The translations under genes and the position numbers were made by a program. The notes under the pieces are model-generated. The model had not been told where the DNA came from and made no database searches. It was given only the letters and a program-made list of their open reading frames with translations. Shown here piece after piece: positions 49,398-59,689 of a DNA stretch of 64,000 nt; the first letter of the stretch is position 1, and each line of letters starts with the position of its first letter. This DNA comes from Lycorma delicatula (taxonomy: Eukaryota; Arthropoda; Insecta; Hemiptera; Fulgoridae), in the NCBI RefSeq assembly GCF_047948215.1, contig NC_134456.1, forward strand, positions 68,908,029-68,972,028, given 5' to 3'.

Positions 49398-49587
49398 AAC
49401 TCATTTTGTACTTTTCTTTTTCCTGTTTAGCCTCCGGTAACTACCGTTTAGATAATTCTTCAGAGGATGAATGAGGATGATACACTACATTCACACTCAT
49501 ATATCCTCATTCATCCTCTGAAGTAATACCTGAACGGTAATTCTCGGAGACTAAACAGAAAAAGAAAGAAAAAGTACAAAATGAGTT
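49398..49587. repeat. Inverted pair of SINE 3' ends forming a large hairpin
   Basis: The segment 49398-49480 (minus orientation) and 49500-49587 (plus orientation) are imperfect inverted copies of the SINE 3' body. Both are bounded outside by the same non-SINE sequence (AACTCATTTTGTACTTTT on the left; its complement on the right). The spacer is about 20 bp (TACACTACATTCACACTCA). Confidence 0.88.
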
Positions 49588-49914
49588 GAGTCAGAAGTTC
49601 ATACAATTATTATTTTTATGTTATAAATAAATCGTATTTTTAATTTCTTATGGTTTAGACGGTTTTCTTACTCGGAAAATTATTTATATACTTAGGATAT
49701 GTGTTATTAAATTTAACTGTAAACTGTCAAAACAATATTATTAATTATGAAAGTAATAATATAAGCAAGTAAAGTGTAATAAGAGATAAGTAATGTGTAC
49801 TACACTCATTGTTTGATAAATCCTGCATGTACACGAGTAGAACGTATGTAAACAAATTCAATTTTTTATTTAACGAAGACGAGTAAGCATAACGCAATTC
49901 AAACTTTTGAAATG
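49588..49914. other. AT-rich DNA, no gene recognised
   Basis: No supported feature. Confidence 0.5.
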
Positions 49915-50150
49915 GTTTCAGCGTTAGTTGAAGAGACAGAGAGGGAAGAAAAATTAGTGAGAGAAAGTGAGCGAGTGAGAGCGTCATTATTACAGGCATT
50001 GCATCTACCAGAGTGCCTCTTCTAGCTCTAAATAGGCGCATCATTAACGCGAATGAGCTCCATCAGTTATCTAAAAACCATTCAATTCATTCATGTAGCG
50101 TATCATCTCCTCCTCCGACTCCTCCCTTTCTTTCTCTTGCTTTAGCATTG
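49915..50150. other. Compositional island, GAGA-rich left half
   Basis: A run of GAGAGAAAGTGAGCGAG-type sequence (49930-49985) is followed by balanced sequence and a CT-rich end. GAGAG pentamers match the GAGA-factor core. The 99-codon minus and 74-codon plus ORFs overlapping here have no recognisable domain. Confidence 0.28.
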
Positions 50151-50599
50151 ATTTCAACACTTTCATTCAATTTTGATTACATTATACTTATGCACACGGT
50201 AATTTGTCAAAATTGTTATTACTTTAAACATGCATAAGAGTTTAAACAAGTACATACTCTTTTACATAATTATGTTTCATGTAAGCTTATCTGTATTTTT
50301 ACATCATTAGTAAAAAATTAATGTAAAATTTCTTCTTAATAAAATGTTATTGTACATAAAATTAAATAGAACACATTGTATCAGAATGTTTATTATATTA
50401 CGTATTAATATACAACCCTGAAACGAATTAATGTATAAAATGAAGTTATAGTACTTTAATGCAGCTTTATCATTAAAGTTTTTTAAACGAAATCAATGAG
50501 TATATATTTTTTTTTATTTGCTTTTTGTACTTAATTTGTTTCTTTCCCAACAGTTTTTACGTTCTACATTTCTAATTATTAATAAATTGATTAATCTTG

Positions 50600-51270
50600 G
50601 ATGTCTTAATATGTGATCTACCGACCAAATTCTTCTTAGAGTAGGAATTTGTTTCAACCTACCTTTTTTCTTCATTTCATCTTAAACTTCTTCATTTCAT
50701 CTTAAACTTCTTCATTTTGAACTTTTCAACCCGCTTGATTTTCAGCATTATTTAAGTACATTTCAAAAGTCTCTTTTCATTGGCTCACTGGCATTCCTGT
50801 TACCCATATTCCATTGCCATATAAGTGAAATGGCATTATAAAACGTATCTTTTTAATATTTCATTTTAATATTTAAACCATCTTTTTTTAATAGTCAATT
50901 TTTTCCTCACTTATGCCTCTCCTTCCTTGAATTAACCTGGTTTTATAACCTTCTTTATATCGGCCGTGGTTTTTAATTTTACTACCTAAATAAGAATTTG
51001 TTTTCTCATTTTAATATTTAAATATATCACTTTCTTCTTTCCTTAATTTTATTTTCTTTTATTTATTTTGAAGTTAAATTTTCTACTGTTAACGGACACA
51101 AACCTTTCTGTATTTCTTATAATGTTTCTGCTCTGTTCCTGTGAAATGCAGAAATTTTACAATTTGAGTTTAGTCTGATTTCTGTAAAATTTTGAACATC
51201 TTATTCCATTCTAAATTGTCAAATGCCATCTTCAAATCTTACAAATCACCTAATTTATATAAAATATTTT
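50600..51270 (-). mobile_element. Decayed LINE reverse transcriptase relic
   Basis: Read on the minus strand, the part near 51230-51150 encodes DLKMAFDNLEWNKMFKILQK. This is the reverse-transcriptase motif normally seen as DLEKAFDxVxW and carries the first catalytic Asp. Further along come LYGNGIWVTG (compare LYGSETWTIG in the LINE at 1113), TFEMYLNN, KVQNEEV and a weak LVDH block, in the right order but broken by many stops and frameshifts. The YxDD region is not recognisable. It looks like an old relative of the LINE at 1113. Inside it, a perfect 20-bp tandem duplication (TTCATTTCATCTTAAACTTC at 50671 and 50691) arose later. Confidence 0.7.
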
Positions 51271-51343
51271 TTATACATCATAAATAACGTTGCACCATTC
51301 AGTATTCTTAAACTGATTAAATTTAATTTCATTCTATTACCTT

Positions 51344-51384
51344 TCCAAGATCTACAATATTAAAGTAATATTGTAGATCTTGGA
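51344..51384. repeat. Perfect hairpin, 19-bp arms, 3-nt loop
   Basis: The arm 51344-51362 is the exact reverse complement of 51366-51384; the loop is AAG. It is the first of two adjacent hairpins. Confidence 0.95.
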
Positions 51385-51386
51385 TC

Positions 51387-51429
51387 TACAAGAATAAGAA
51401 AAACAAAAGTTGTTTTTCTTATTCTTGTA
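51387..51429. repeat. Perfect hairpin, 20-bp arms, 3-nt loop
   Basis: The arm 51387-51406 is the exact reverse complement of 51410-51429; the loop is again AAG. It starts only 2 bp after the preceding hairpin ends, and the arm sequences of the two are unrelated. Confidence 0.95.
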
Positions 51430-52528
51430 TTCTAAAAATTAATCTAAAAGTAAAATTCACCACATCTTTCTCATACCCTCTTCTGAGTTTGAATAAAATG
51501 CATTACATACATTTTACTCGGTACAGTAAAAAGATATAGTGTGCATAAATACGCAAAATTTCCTTTCTATACATAATTTTTAATTGGCATAAAATAAAAG
51601 AAAAATAGTAATTTTTATTCAATTATCATTGATGTGGCTTAATAAAAAAGAAGAGAAAAAATCGCTCTGTACTTTGTATCTTCACTCTTTCTTTATGCCA
51701 GTACCTAAATAAATATCTATAGTCTTGAATTTTTTCAGTTATCTGTTTTTTCGATTTGTAGCCTGGAGAAGATAATGAGGAAGATAAATTAAGGGAGCGA
51801 TTTCTTTTCTGTCATTTTTCTTATCTACCTCTTCCAGGGGTTTTTCTACCTTTGCAGTTGTTTGTATCCATTATCTTTTGTAAGGAACGGCTCTTCAGAG
51901 ATAAGGACAATACTTACACTCTTTTCTTTGTCTCTAATGTCATAAATAGTTCCGTTTAATAACTTCTGAAATAGTTTTTTTTTTTTGCTCGTCCACGTAT
52001 TATCTTTTCAGATGCTAATCAAGGATTTCCTTTCTGTTTAAACGTTTTTACCTATCATCACCTTTATTCAATCTTGAGCCCCAAGTATTCCTTACAGTCA
52101 CTGCCTGTGTATGAATCATTTAGAAATATTTCTACATTTATATTTCCCTACAGTCCTGTATTCAACTTGTTGGGTTGAACGATGAATCAGATCTTCTTGC
52201 ATCACCACTACGGCCATTCCTGCTTAAGTACCCAATTGGCTTCAATTTATTTCGTACATTTCAGATAAATCAAATAATATGATTCATTTCTTTCTGATTA
52301 TACAGTGCATTATGTTTTTCCTTGTATTAATTTGATGACACTTAAATTTTACAGCACATTCCACAACTTCTCTATCTTGCGTAGACATTGGTCTACACTA
52401 ACCCGACATGTGCGCCCGCGCACGTGTGTATACCCCTATCAGGACAGCAAAAAAATTTACATGGGCAAATACCCAACCTTACTTAATTTTCCCTCAGTCC
52501 GCCATTTTTTGTTTTACCAAATGTATAT
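51430..52528. other. Mostly AT-rich DNA, no gene recognised
   Basis: Moderately balanced patches occur at 51770-51910 and 52190-52250. CATGTGCGCCCGCGCACGTG at about 52408-52427 is an imperfect GC-rich inverted repeat. No ORF is supported. Confidence 0.5.
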
Positions 52529-52993
52529 CTTAAGAATGAATTGAGATATTTTAATGAAATTAAAATACATGCAACCAACAACATTTACAAAATAAAAATA
52601 ACTTTTAATATTTTTTCTTTGAGTTAGTAATAATAATAATTATTATTTTCTATTGAGTTTGTTAAAGAAGTGAAAATAAACCAAAATTGTCAAACTGCAT
52701 AATTTTTGCAATTCACTTTAACAATTTCATCCATATCTCAGCTTTTTATGAACCGATTTAAACTTCTAAACAATTTTTTTTTTTCACAATAAAAGGTTTT
52801 ATATATTTTTCAACGGAACATACTTTTAATTAAATTAATATTTACGGAACTATTAATGTTTAAAAATTTTAAATAGCGCTGTTTTAAAATATTTCAAAGG
52901 TAAAATTTCTAAACCTTTTTTATTTTTATTGATGTTGTTGGATGTAATATATGTAAATAAAATTTCATTAAAATAAATCAATTCGTTCTTAAG
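52529..52993. mobile_element. Fold-back/MITE-like element with about 80-bp terminal inverted repeats
   Basis: The left end CTTAAGAATGAATTGA is mirrored at the right end (complement CTTAAGAACGAATTGA at 52978-52993). Inward, TATTTTAATGAAATT and ACATGCAACCAACAACATT are mirrored by TATTTTAATGAAATT and ATTACATCCAACAACATC on the complement. The arms extend to about 52610 on the left and 52910 on the right. The 465-bp interior has no ORF, so a non-autonomous DNA transposon is likely. No flanking target duplication could be fixed with confidence. Confidence 0.8.
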
Positions 52994-53830
52994 TTATAAT
53001 TTTTTACTGAAAAAAAGAAGTGATTGATAGTGGAAAAGAATTATAATGGGACATTTTTTCACATGAATGTTTTTGTTTTTTTGAGGTTAATTTCATAAGT
53101 TTTAGCAATATCCTCTGGGTCATTCTTTACACAGAATGATTCTGAAAGAAATGAAAATAATTTGGTAACTGATTCTAGAGCTTGAAATGAGGAAAAGGGT
53201 TCATATAAAGAGATGTTTAAAATTGCCTTGTTATCAAGTTCACCCGGATTTCATACTGAAATTATTAAGACGTTATACATAAACGTGATAGTTTCTTACG
53301 TTTTGTGACCTGCAAAATTGAATAAAACAGGTTTCACAACTGTATTTCTGGAAGCTTTCATGATATTCGATGTAAAGCAGAAAAATTTGGTGACACGTTT
53401 GTTTAGGTTTGAATTAATAACTTTGTTAAATGACTAATAAATGTATAAATTTTATATTAAAACTTGTAGAGAATTTAATTCTGAGAAAAGTTTTGTAATG
53501 AGGTCTATAAAAAACAAGGAAAAATGTTAAATTTAAAAAAATTAAAAATTATATTTTTAGTACAATAAATTTAGACATTTAAAAAGTTAGGCTGGAAACA
53601 TTAATTGTATATTTAATATTAATTTATATACTACTTGTGACAAAATTTTTGTTACGTGTTAATAATAAATGTTAGGCGGTTAAATGTTTTTAATTATTTT
53701 TAAGAATAAAGTTATATAGTAATGTTTTTATGTTTGTTGTATTCTAAACTGTATCTTCATTTTTCCAGTTAGCTAATTTAAAAAAGTGGAATTCCATTTT
53801 GAATTCTTTTTTTTTTAAATGTGCACACAA

Positions 53831-54101
53831 GAAGAATACACTGATATGATTTTTGTGTACGGCTTTGTGATGGAAGAATTACCGAAGTAGGTATTCTGGA
53901 AGAATAGTTCCTAACCGTCAAGTATTTTATAGAATTTTAATAATCTTCGTAGGAATGGTACACTTCCCAGCGTTCATGTTTTATTTGAACGTCAATCGGT
54001 AAAATGCTGATGAAAGGGAAAATATTCTTCAAGTACAGCATAGACCTACAATGAACACGTACGTGTGCGTCCTCATCATGTTCAGAAAGTTCAACACCAC
54101 C
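53831..54101 (+). pseudogene. Transposase N-terminal (DUF4817-like HTH) fragment, frameshifted
   Basis: Spread over three reading phases are blocks of a widespread insect transposon protein. They include EEYTDMIFVYGF at the start, IVPNRQVFYRI, RRNGTLPSVHVLFERQSV and ILQVQHRPTMNT. In intact relatives this order forms the N-terminal DNA-binding helix-turn-helix region (DUF4817-type) upstream of a DDE nuclease domain. Several single-base indels separate the blocks. No nuclease domain follows inside this element. Confidence 0.75.
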
Positions 54102-54115
54102 AGCTTGGAGACAGA

Positions 54116-54407
54116 CCATCGGGTTAGTCTAGTGGTGAACGCGTCTTCGCAAATCAGCTGATTTGGAAGTCGAGAGTTCCAGCGTTCAAATCCTAGTAAA
54201 GTCACTTATTTTTATACGGAGTTGAATACTAGATCGAGGATAACTGTGTTCTTTGGTGGTTTGGGTTTCAATTAACCACGAATCTCAGAAATAGTCGACT
54301 TGAGACTGTACAAGACTGCACTTCACTTACTCTCATACATATCATCCTCATTCATCCTCTGATGTAATACTAGACGGTAATTCCCGGAGGCTAAACAGGA
54401 AAAATGA
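54116..54407 (+). mobile_element. tRNA-derived SINE family 1, full-length copy nested in a transposon
   Basis: The head has A box TAGTCTAGTGG (54125-54135) and B box GTTCAAATCC (54184-54193). The body follows with CAAATCAGCTGATTTGGAAG, GTGTTCTTTGGTGGTTTGGG, GAGACTGTACAAGACTGCAC and TCATCCTCATTCATCCTCTG, ending CCCGGAGGCTAAACAGGAAA. A near-match target duplication AGCTTGGAGAC (54102-54112) / AGCTTGAAGAC (54408-54418, one mismatch) flanks it. This is the best reference copy of the family in the window. Confidence 0.92.
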
Positions 54408-54744
54408 AGCTTGAAGACCATGCCAAACGTTTTACGTTCTATCATAAAAACTACGGGAGATGCAGTTTTGGGACCTTGCAGGATTTTTCAGTTCAAAAAA
54501 CTTAAGAAACCATCAAATTTATTCTTTATATAACGCCTCAAAAATTTCATATGACCCATTTCATCGGGAAAACTGAAACCCGGATCAATTTTTTTGCCAG
54601 CCGTAACTCTATAACAAATCATTTTCGGATATATGTTTGATATATCCGGATATCTTCTCATTTATATAGTCGGACATCTTCTCATTTCAAGCTTCAGAAT
54701 CGGTTCTCAAATTATTTTTCATTCATCCTGAATCATTCTGTCTA

Positions 54745-56300
54745 TGCCAGAGGTGGGAATGTTGTACAGTTATGGCACGAATAACATGGTAGGCTTTTTT
54801 AAAATCAATTTTTATTAGTGATAAAAAAATATAGACGTTTGTAATAATACGTATTTGTTTTAAAAAACAATTTCGAATTGATATTGAACTATGAGTGATT
54901 TAAATAGTATACGCATATGTATTTACATACAATTATTTATTTATTGACCATATTTTTGTTGCCAGTTCATTTTTTGTACGAAATTGGTAAACATACGGCA
55001 AAGAAACAGGTTTGACCCTATACTATCCCATACCGGCTTATTGATCGTGTAGGTTAAACAAGATTAGTGAAACATTGTAGGCCGTCAGAAACAGCTGATG
55101 GCTTATCTATCACTTTGTCTGCGGCTTGCTATCTGGTAAATTACCAAATTAGGTCGTTACATATCGATTACGTACATTTCAGTTTGCCGTTACAAAATTG
55201 ATCCGATACTGAGCACACTGAAGTTCATTACTAAACATCATGCTAAACTGTGATTACATTTTAGAGGGATTTATAAATTTTGTTTGCTTAATGTTGAATA
55301 GTTAGTACGCAGTCTGAAATGATTGTATACTTTACATACGAGTTTTTATGTTATTTTATTTGTTTTTCGAATTTTTACAAGTAATAATATTACAAAATTG
55401 TTTACAATAAGAGTGTTCTCATGAAAAAAATATCATATCAATGTACGAATTATAACAGTTGTCAACATGATTTATCATTAAAAGTACAATAAAAAGTTCT
55501 TCAAAATTCATAATTATATCGGGAATAATTTTTTTTTAAATTGGATAGGTCAAATTCAACTTTATATGTTTCACCTCTGAATAAATTGCTAATAGATATA
55601 TTCAGTATCCAAAATGAACAATAATAATAATAATCTTCCATTTCCCCAACCTCTTTTAATTTAGACCCACCCATTAGTATAAACTTATACTAATCTATGG
55701 TTATTTGAAATACCAAGCAGTTATATAAAACACACTTTGGTTAATCCAATTATAGCTATTTAAATACCTGCAAAGTTCATCTAAATTTAAATTATTCTTT
55801 ACGATAATTTAAAGGCATCCTAATACAAAGTAATATAAATCGTTACAGTAATAGAACATTGAGGTAATAATTAATACAATTAATATAATAGAAATAGGTA
55901 TACAATATTTAAATATATTATAAAAATACATAATAACAAAAAAGAACGTCTTGGGCACTACAATGGAGACAATTATTACACTATATCAATAAAGCATTTT
56001 TAAAGAAATGTACATGACAACTGAATTATAAGTTAGTAACGTACATGGCTTAAAAAGGTTATAAGAGAGTAGGACTGAAATTATTGTAATTTTTTTTATA
56101 ATAGTACTAAGTAATAACTTTCAGTTACCTTTGGTGAATTTATGAATAACCAGGATGTACTTTTTTTACATATCTTGTGTGACTTAGAACTTCTTACTGT
56201 ATGTGAAATAAAATTTATAAATATTTTTTATAGGGATACAAAACGTTTTTGAAAAAAGCACCGATAAGGATGTTTTGTTTACCAAAACTAAATAATACTT
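54745..56300. other. AT-rich DNA, no gene recognised
   Basis: A balanced patch lies at 55010-55250. A short (AAT)n tract lies at 55621-55634. No ORF is supported. Confidence 0.5.
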
Positions 56301-56306
56301 AATGTA

Positions 56307-56925
56307 TGGTTTTCAGATGAGGCATTTTTACCTAAAAGGGGTTGTTAATAAATAAAATTTGCATTTTAGGGCTTCCGAAAATTCACAGGTGCTTCATGAA
56401 AAGGTGCATCACACTCCAAGAATTACGGTATGGACCCTATCTCAAGTCATGGGATAATGGCCCATTTTTTTTTTTTGAACAGACAGTGAACAGTGAGCGT
56501 TATCTAAACATGCTGCAAAATGATGTTGTTCGTCAGCTTCTTGCAAAAGGGCTTAAATTAGAAAACGAATGGTTCATACAGGATGGAGACAGATCACATA
56601 CAGCTAATGTTGTTTTAGACTTTCTGCGTGAACTTTTAACACAGTCATTTCAAACCGATTTACTAATCGTTTTGTTTGTGAACAGATCTGGCCCCTGAAC
56701 AGTCCTGATTTTAATCCGTGTGATTATTTTCTTTGGGAATTTTGAAAGGAAAGAATTACCCTAAACATTCTCGTACAGTGATGGAACTGAGAGTGCTGAT
56801 AATTGAGGCGTGCGAGATAACTGAGGATATGTGCCATCGAGTTATTAGCAAGAGAGGAGTTCGTGTTGAAGAAGTTACTGGACGTGATGGTGGTCTTATT
56901 GAACGTGTATTAAGCAGAACATAAT
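56307..56925 (+). pseudogene. DDE transposase catalytic-domain relic (mariner-related)
   Basis: Translated blocks follow the order of a mariner-related DDE nuclease. WFSDEA carries the first Asp at 56316-56318. GxVNKQN-like and SENSQVLHEK-like blocks follow, then GPFFFFEQTVNSERYLNML, EWFIQDGDRSHTANVVLDFL (second Asp at 56582-56584) and SPDFNPCDYFLW (third Asp at 56722-56724). The C-terminal end is TVMELRVLIIEACEITEDM and GRDGGLIE. All three acidic residues can still be read, with about 46 codons between the second and third. At least three frameshifts (after the first block, near 56650, and near 56733) and several stops make it non-functional. No N-terminal domain or terminal inverted repeat is recognisable, so this is a separate insertion from the element ending at 54742. 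Confidence 0.85.
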
Positions 56926-58052
56926 CTTCAAGTATATAGTAAATATGTTGTATTTTACTTTTCTGTATTGGCATACAAATAATATTTTTTTAACTAAATC
57001 AAATTTCGGATCATTTCGTGCGCCACTCCGTACAGTACTCCAGTCTAGAATGAATCAAAGTAAAATATACCTGTCGCAAGAGAATTGAAGAACAGGTACA
57101 GTCTGTTAGTATATCTTACTCAAATATATTTTTCTGCAACGACTGATTATTGGACAACAGCAAATAAATGAATGTCTTCTTGCCTGATCATATTAATTAA
57201 AAGAAAATATAACTCTAAACGGCTATTATAACATTATTTACAATGTAACATTTGCAACACTTCAGTTTTGGCTTGAAAAGATTATTTACGAAAATTACTG
57301 GGATAATACAGAACTGATTATAATTCTCTGTAAATTGTAAATTTACAACAGCAGTTGCTTATTATTACTTGTTCTTTATTACATTGTCGTAGTTTGTAAT
57401 TAATTTCAAGTGAATTGATCACTCTTATGTAGTATTTCTTTAGTATTAATATTACGTTAAAAAATTAACTATGGACAAACCATACTATCTACTTAATCCT
57501 TCCATTCAGTACACATAATATTCTCTTTTCCATTATTCCACTAATCAAAATGAAAATCAAAAGTTTTAAAAAGCCCACTACGAAAATCCTTAATAATGTG
57601 GAAACTATTTACACTACAAAACGAAAATAAGTATTAAAAATTATTTGTGATTAAATTTTTTTGAAAATTATTCTTATACTGATAACATCGTTTTTCTGAT
57701 AATATCGTATTATTGTTTAACACTGAACTGCTTTTATAACCACCAATGGATATTTACCTCGAAATTTAAATACTCATTAATCTTTACCTACGTACATAGG
57801 AGTAGTAGTAATGCTTTTAACTGTTAAGTATCTTCTCTTTTGTAGCTTCAGAGATTTAGCCAATTACAACAAACCTTTGGATAATAAAATGTTTTTGGCC
57901 TAGACCTAACACAGACTATCTTAAGTTTCCATAACCAAAAAGGGGGGCACTACACAAGGTGACAGAATTTAACGTTTTTGCTATTTTCACATTTTAAAGA
58001 TTTTTAATGTTATTTTACATAAAGCAAAAAAATCTGATGTAAACGACAGATG
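56926..58052. other. AT-rich DNA, no gene recognised
   Basis: The first 90 bp may be the 3' end of the transposon above (a balanced stretch, TTTCGGATCATTTCGTGCGC, at about 57003). The rest holds nothing I can name. Confidence 0.45.
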
Positions 58053-58733
58053 ACTTCCTTGTACGCCTATTAAATTACATTTGCACATTTTTTTAAAATG
58101 AAAATTACATAAAATTTTATTTTATTAAAAACTTCTGATACTTTTTCTTTTTTTTGTTATTGAATTATTATTCATTTTGTTATTGAATTATTATTATTAT
58201 TTTGTAAAACGTTTTTTTACAATGAGAAGTTAATAACTGTTAATAAATCAATATATTTAAATTAAAAAAAAAAGTTTAGAAAAAAAGGAGATTAAGACTG
58301 ATTCGAACCGATGTCCCTTCCTGTAAGATCCAAATATTTCATTAATTAGAATTTTATTTGGCTATAACTCTGGAACTAATAAAAATAAGTAACACTTATG
58401 AGATATCATTGAAAAGCTCTCAATTAGGGCTTTTAATACATTAAGAAAAGTCTAAAATCCAAATTGTTTTGTATTTTGAGCTTTATTGACACTTTTGGTT
58501 CAGTCGATTGAAATCAAACTGGAGGTGCATAACTAGATGTTACAGCAGTCCTAAATCCAAAATTTCAACATCCTACGGCTAATCGTTTTTGAGTTATACA
58601 TACATGCATACAAACATCACGACAAAACTAGTCAAAATGGATTCAGGGTTGGTCAAAATGGATATTTCCGTTGAAATCTGGAAGCCGAAATTTTTCACAA
58701 TCACAATACTTTACTTGAAACAAGGAAGTAAAA
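58053..58733 (+). repeat. Dispersed repeat, copy 2 (unclassified, about 680 bp)
   Basis: This is the second copy of the repeat at 23840-24476, in the same orientation and with the same order of blocks. It is longer by an insertion of about 70 bp around 58430-58500. Its left end ACTTCCTTGT and right end ACAAGGAAGT are inverted relative to each other, giving short terminal inverted repeats. GATTCGAACC (58300-58309) is again present. The 70-codon ORF at 58589-58801 runs out of the repeat and is not a gene. Confidence 0.85.
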
Positions 58734-59144
58734 AGAAACACCTTTTACCACTTGCAAGTTTTTCGAAAATTCATAGTTTTCGAAATGTAAGCAAAAAATG
58801 AGCTCACAAAAGGAATAAGAGATGCTTTGCGGCTAGCACATACATGCGTTATTTCAAATTTTAATGAACGAGTTATTTCGAATGCAGGGTGGCTAACGTC
58901 CGTCCGCCTGCGCGCTGTATGTTGTCAGTATGCGTTACACTCCATGGCTGTTAAATTTAACGTTTTATTTAAATAGCACAACTTTTATAAAAAACAAAAC
59001 AAAAATTATACCAGTTTTGTATCTAGGTGATTATACTGAATGGTAAAGTTAAAAAACAATAAAAAAACGCTTAATAGAATAATTATTAAATAACAAAAAA
59101 CCCGACTACTAATTCCACACATCTACCTAGAATAATTATGAAAA
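58734..59144. other. Mixed DNA, no gene recognised
   Basis: A short balanced patch (58880-58950, including GTCCGTCCGCCTGCGCGCTG) lies in otherwise AT-rich sequence. Confidence 0.45.
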
Positions 59145-59504
59145 ACGAACAAAAAAAATTAAATTAAGAAACCCACAACGAAAAAACCTTAAAAAAGTGA
59201 AATAATTAAATTATTGTATTTTACCTTATAATAATTCTCTGTGGCATTGTAATGTTTTTATGACAATAAAATTTAAGATTTTGATTTACTATCGTGCGTG
59301 ACTATGATGATAACTAACGCTCGATTATCAATGCAGTCTACGGTTCACGCACGACAGTCAATCAGAATCTTAAACTTTATTGTCTTAAAAACAGTATCAC
59401 AATATAACAAAGGATTAAGGTTAAAAATATAGTTATTTATTTCAAATTTTTAAGATTTTTTCGTCGTGGGATTTTCAAAATTTTATTAATTTTTTTTGTT
59501 CACG
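59145..59504. repeat. Long inverted repeat, MITE/fold-back-like
   Basis: The left arm 59145-59300 and right arm 59346-59504 are imperfect reverse complements. They match through ACGAACAAAAAAAATTAA, CCCACAACGAAAAAA (complement CCCACGACGAAAAAA), GACAATAAAATTTAAGATT (complement GACAATAAAGTTTAAGATT) and TATCGTGCGTG (complement TGTCGTGCGTG). The loop is about 45 bp. No ORF. Confidence 0.88.
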
Positions 59505-59580
59505 TTTAACGTTTTTTCATCGTGGGTTTTATATAATTTTCACGTTTAACGTTTTTTCATCGTGGGTTTTATATAATTTT
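59501..59580. repeat. Perfect 40-bp tandem duplication
   Basis: The segments 59501-59540 and 59541-59580 are identical. Each contains TTTTTTCATCGTGGG, a variant of the arm motif TTTTTTCGTCGTGGG just upstream. Confidence 0.97.
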
Positions 59581-59610
59581 TAATTTAATTTTTTTTTTAT
59601 TACTGTTTAA

Positions 59611-59663
59611 AGACTAATAGGCCTGTGCCCAATAGTGGGACATTTATAGGCTGATGATGATGG
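59611..59663 (+). mobile_element. RTE-type LINE 3' end
   Basis: The sequence GGCCTGTGCCCAATAGTGGG, then ACATTTATAGGCTGATGATG and a short GAT-repeat tail, is the characteristic 3' terminus of RTE-clade retrotransposons in many insects. Only the last 50 bp or so are present, so it is an extreme 5' truncation. Confidence 0.85.
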
Positions 59664-59689
59664 ACGTTTAGTACACTTGTCCAGCGCAA

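Larger units (their letters stand above)
53130..54742 (+). mobile_element. Tc1/mariner-superfamily relic, long inverted ends, TA-flanked
   Basis: The outer ends are inverted copies: the left one begins CACAGAATGATTC at 53130, and the right one reads GACAGAATGATTC on the minus strand from 54742. Each is bordered by TA (53128-53129 and 54743-54744), the target dinucleotide duplicated by this superfamily. Inward the arms stay alignable for about 235 bp on the left and about 305 bp on the right (AAAATAATTTG, GATTCT then GCTTGAAATGAG, GGCGTTATA/GACGTTATA, GTTTCTTA). Between them lies only the N-terminal part of a transposase (53831-54101) and a later SINE insertion (54116-54407); the catalytic domain has been deleted. 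This element is non-functional. Confidence 0.85.

Noticed and set aside
54116..54200. Functional tRNA gene
   Set aside because: The head is shared with the copies at 25.9 and 49.1 kb and linked to a common body; SINE promoter.
56733..56924. Separate 63-codon gene
   Set aside because: It is the frameshifted C-terminal end of the transposase relic beginning at 56307.
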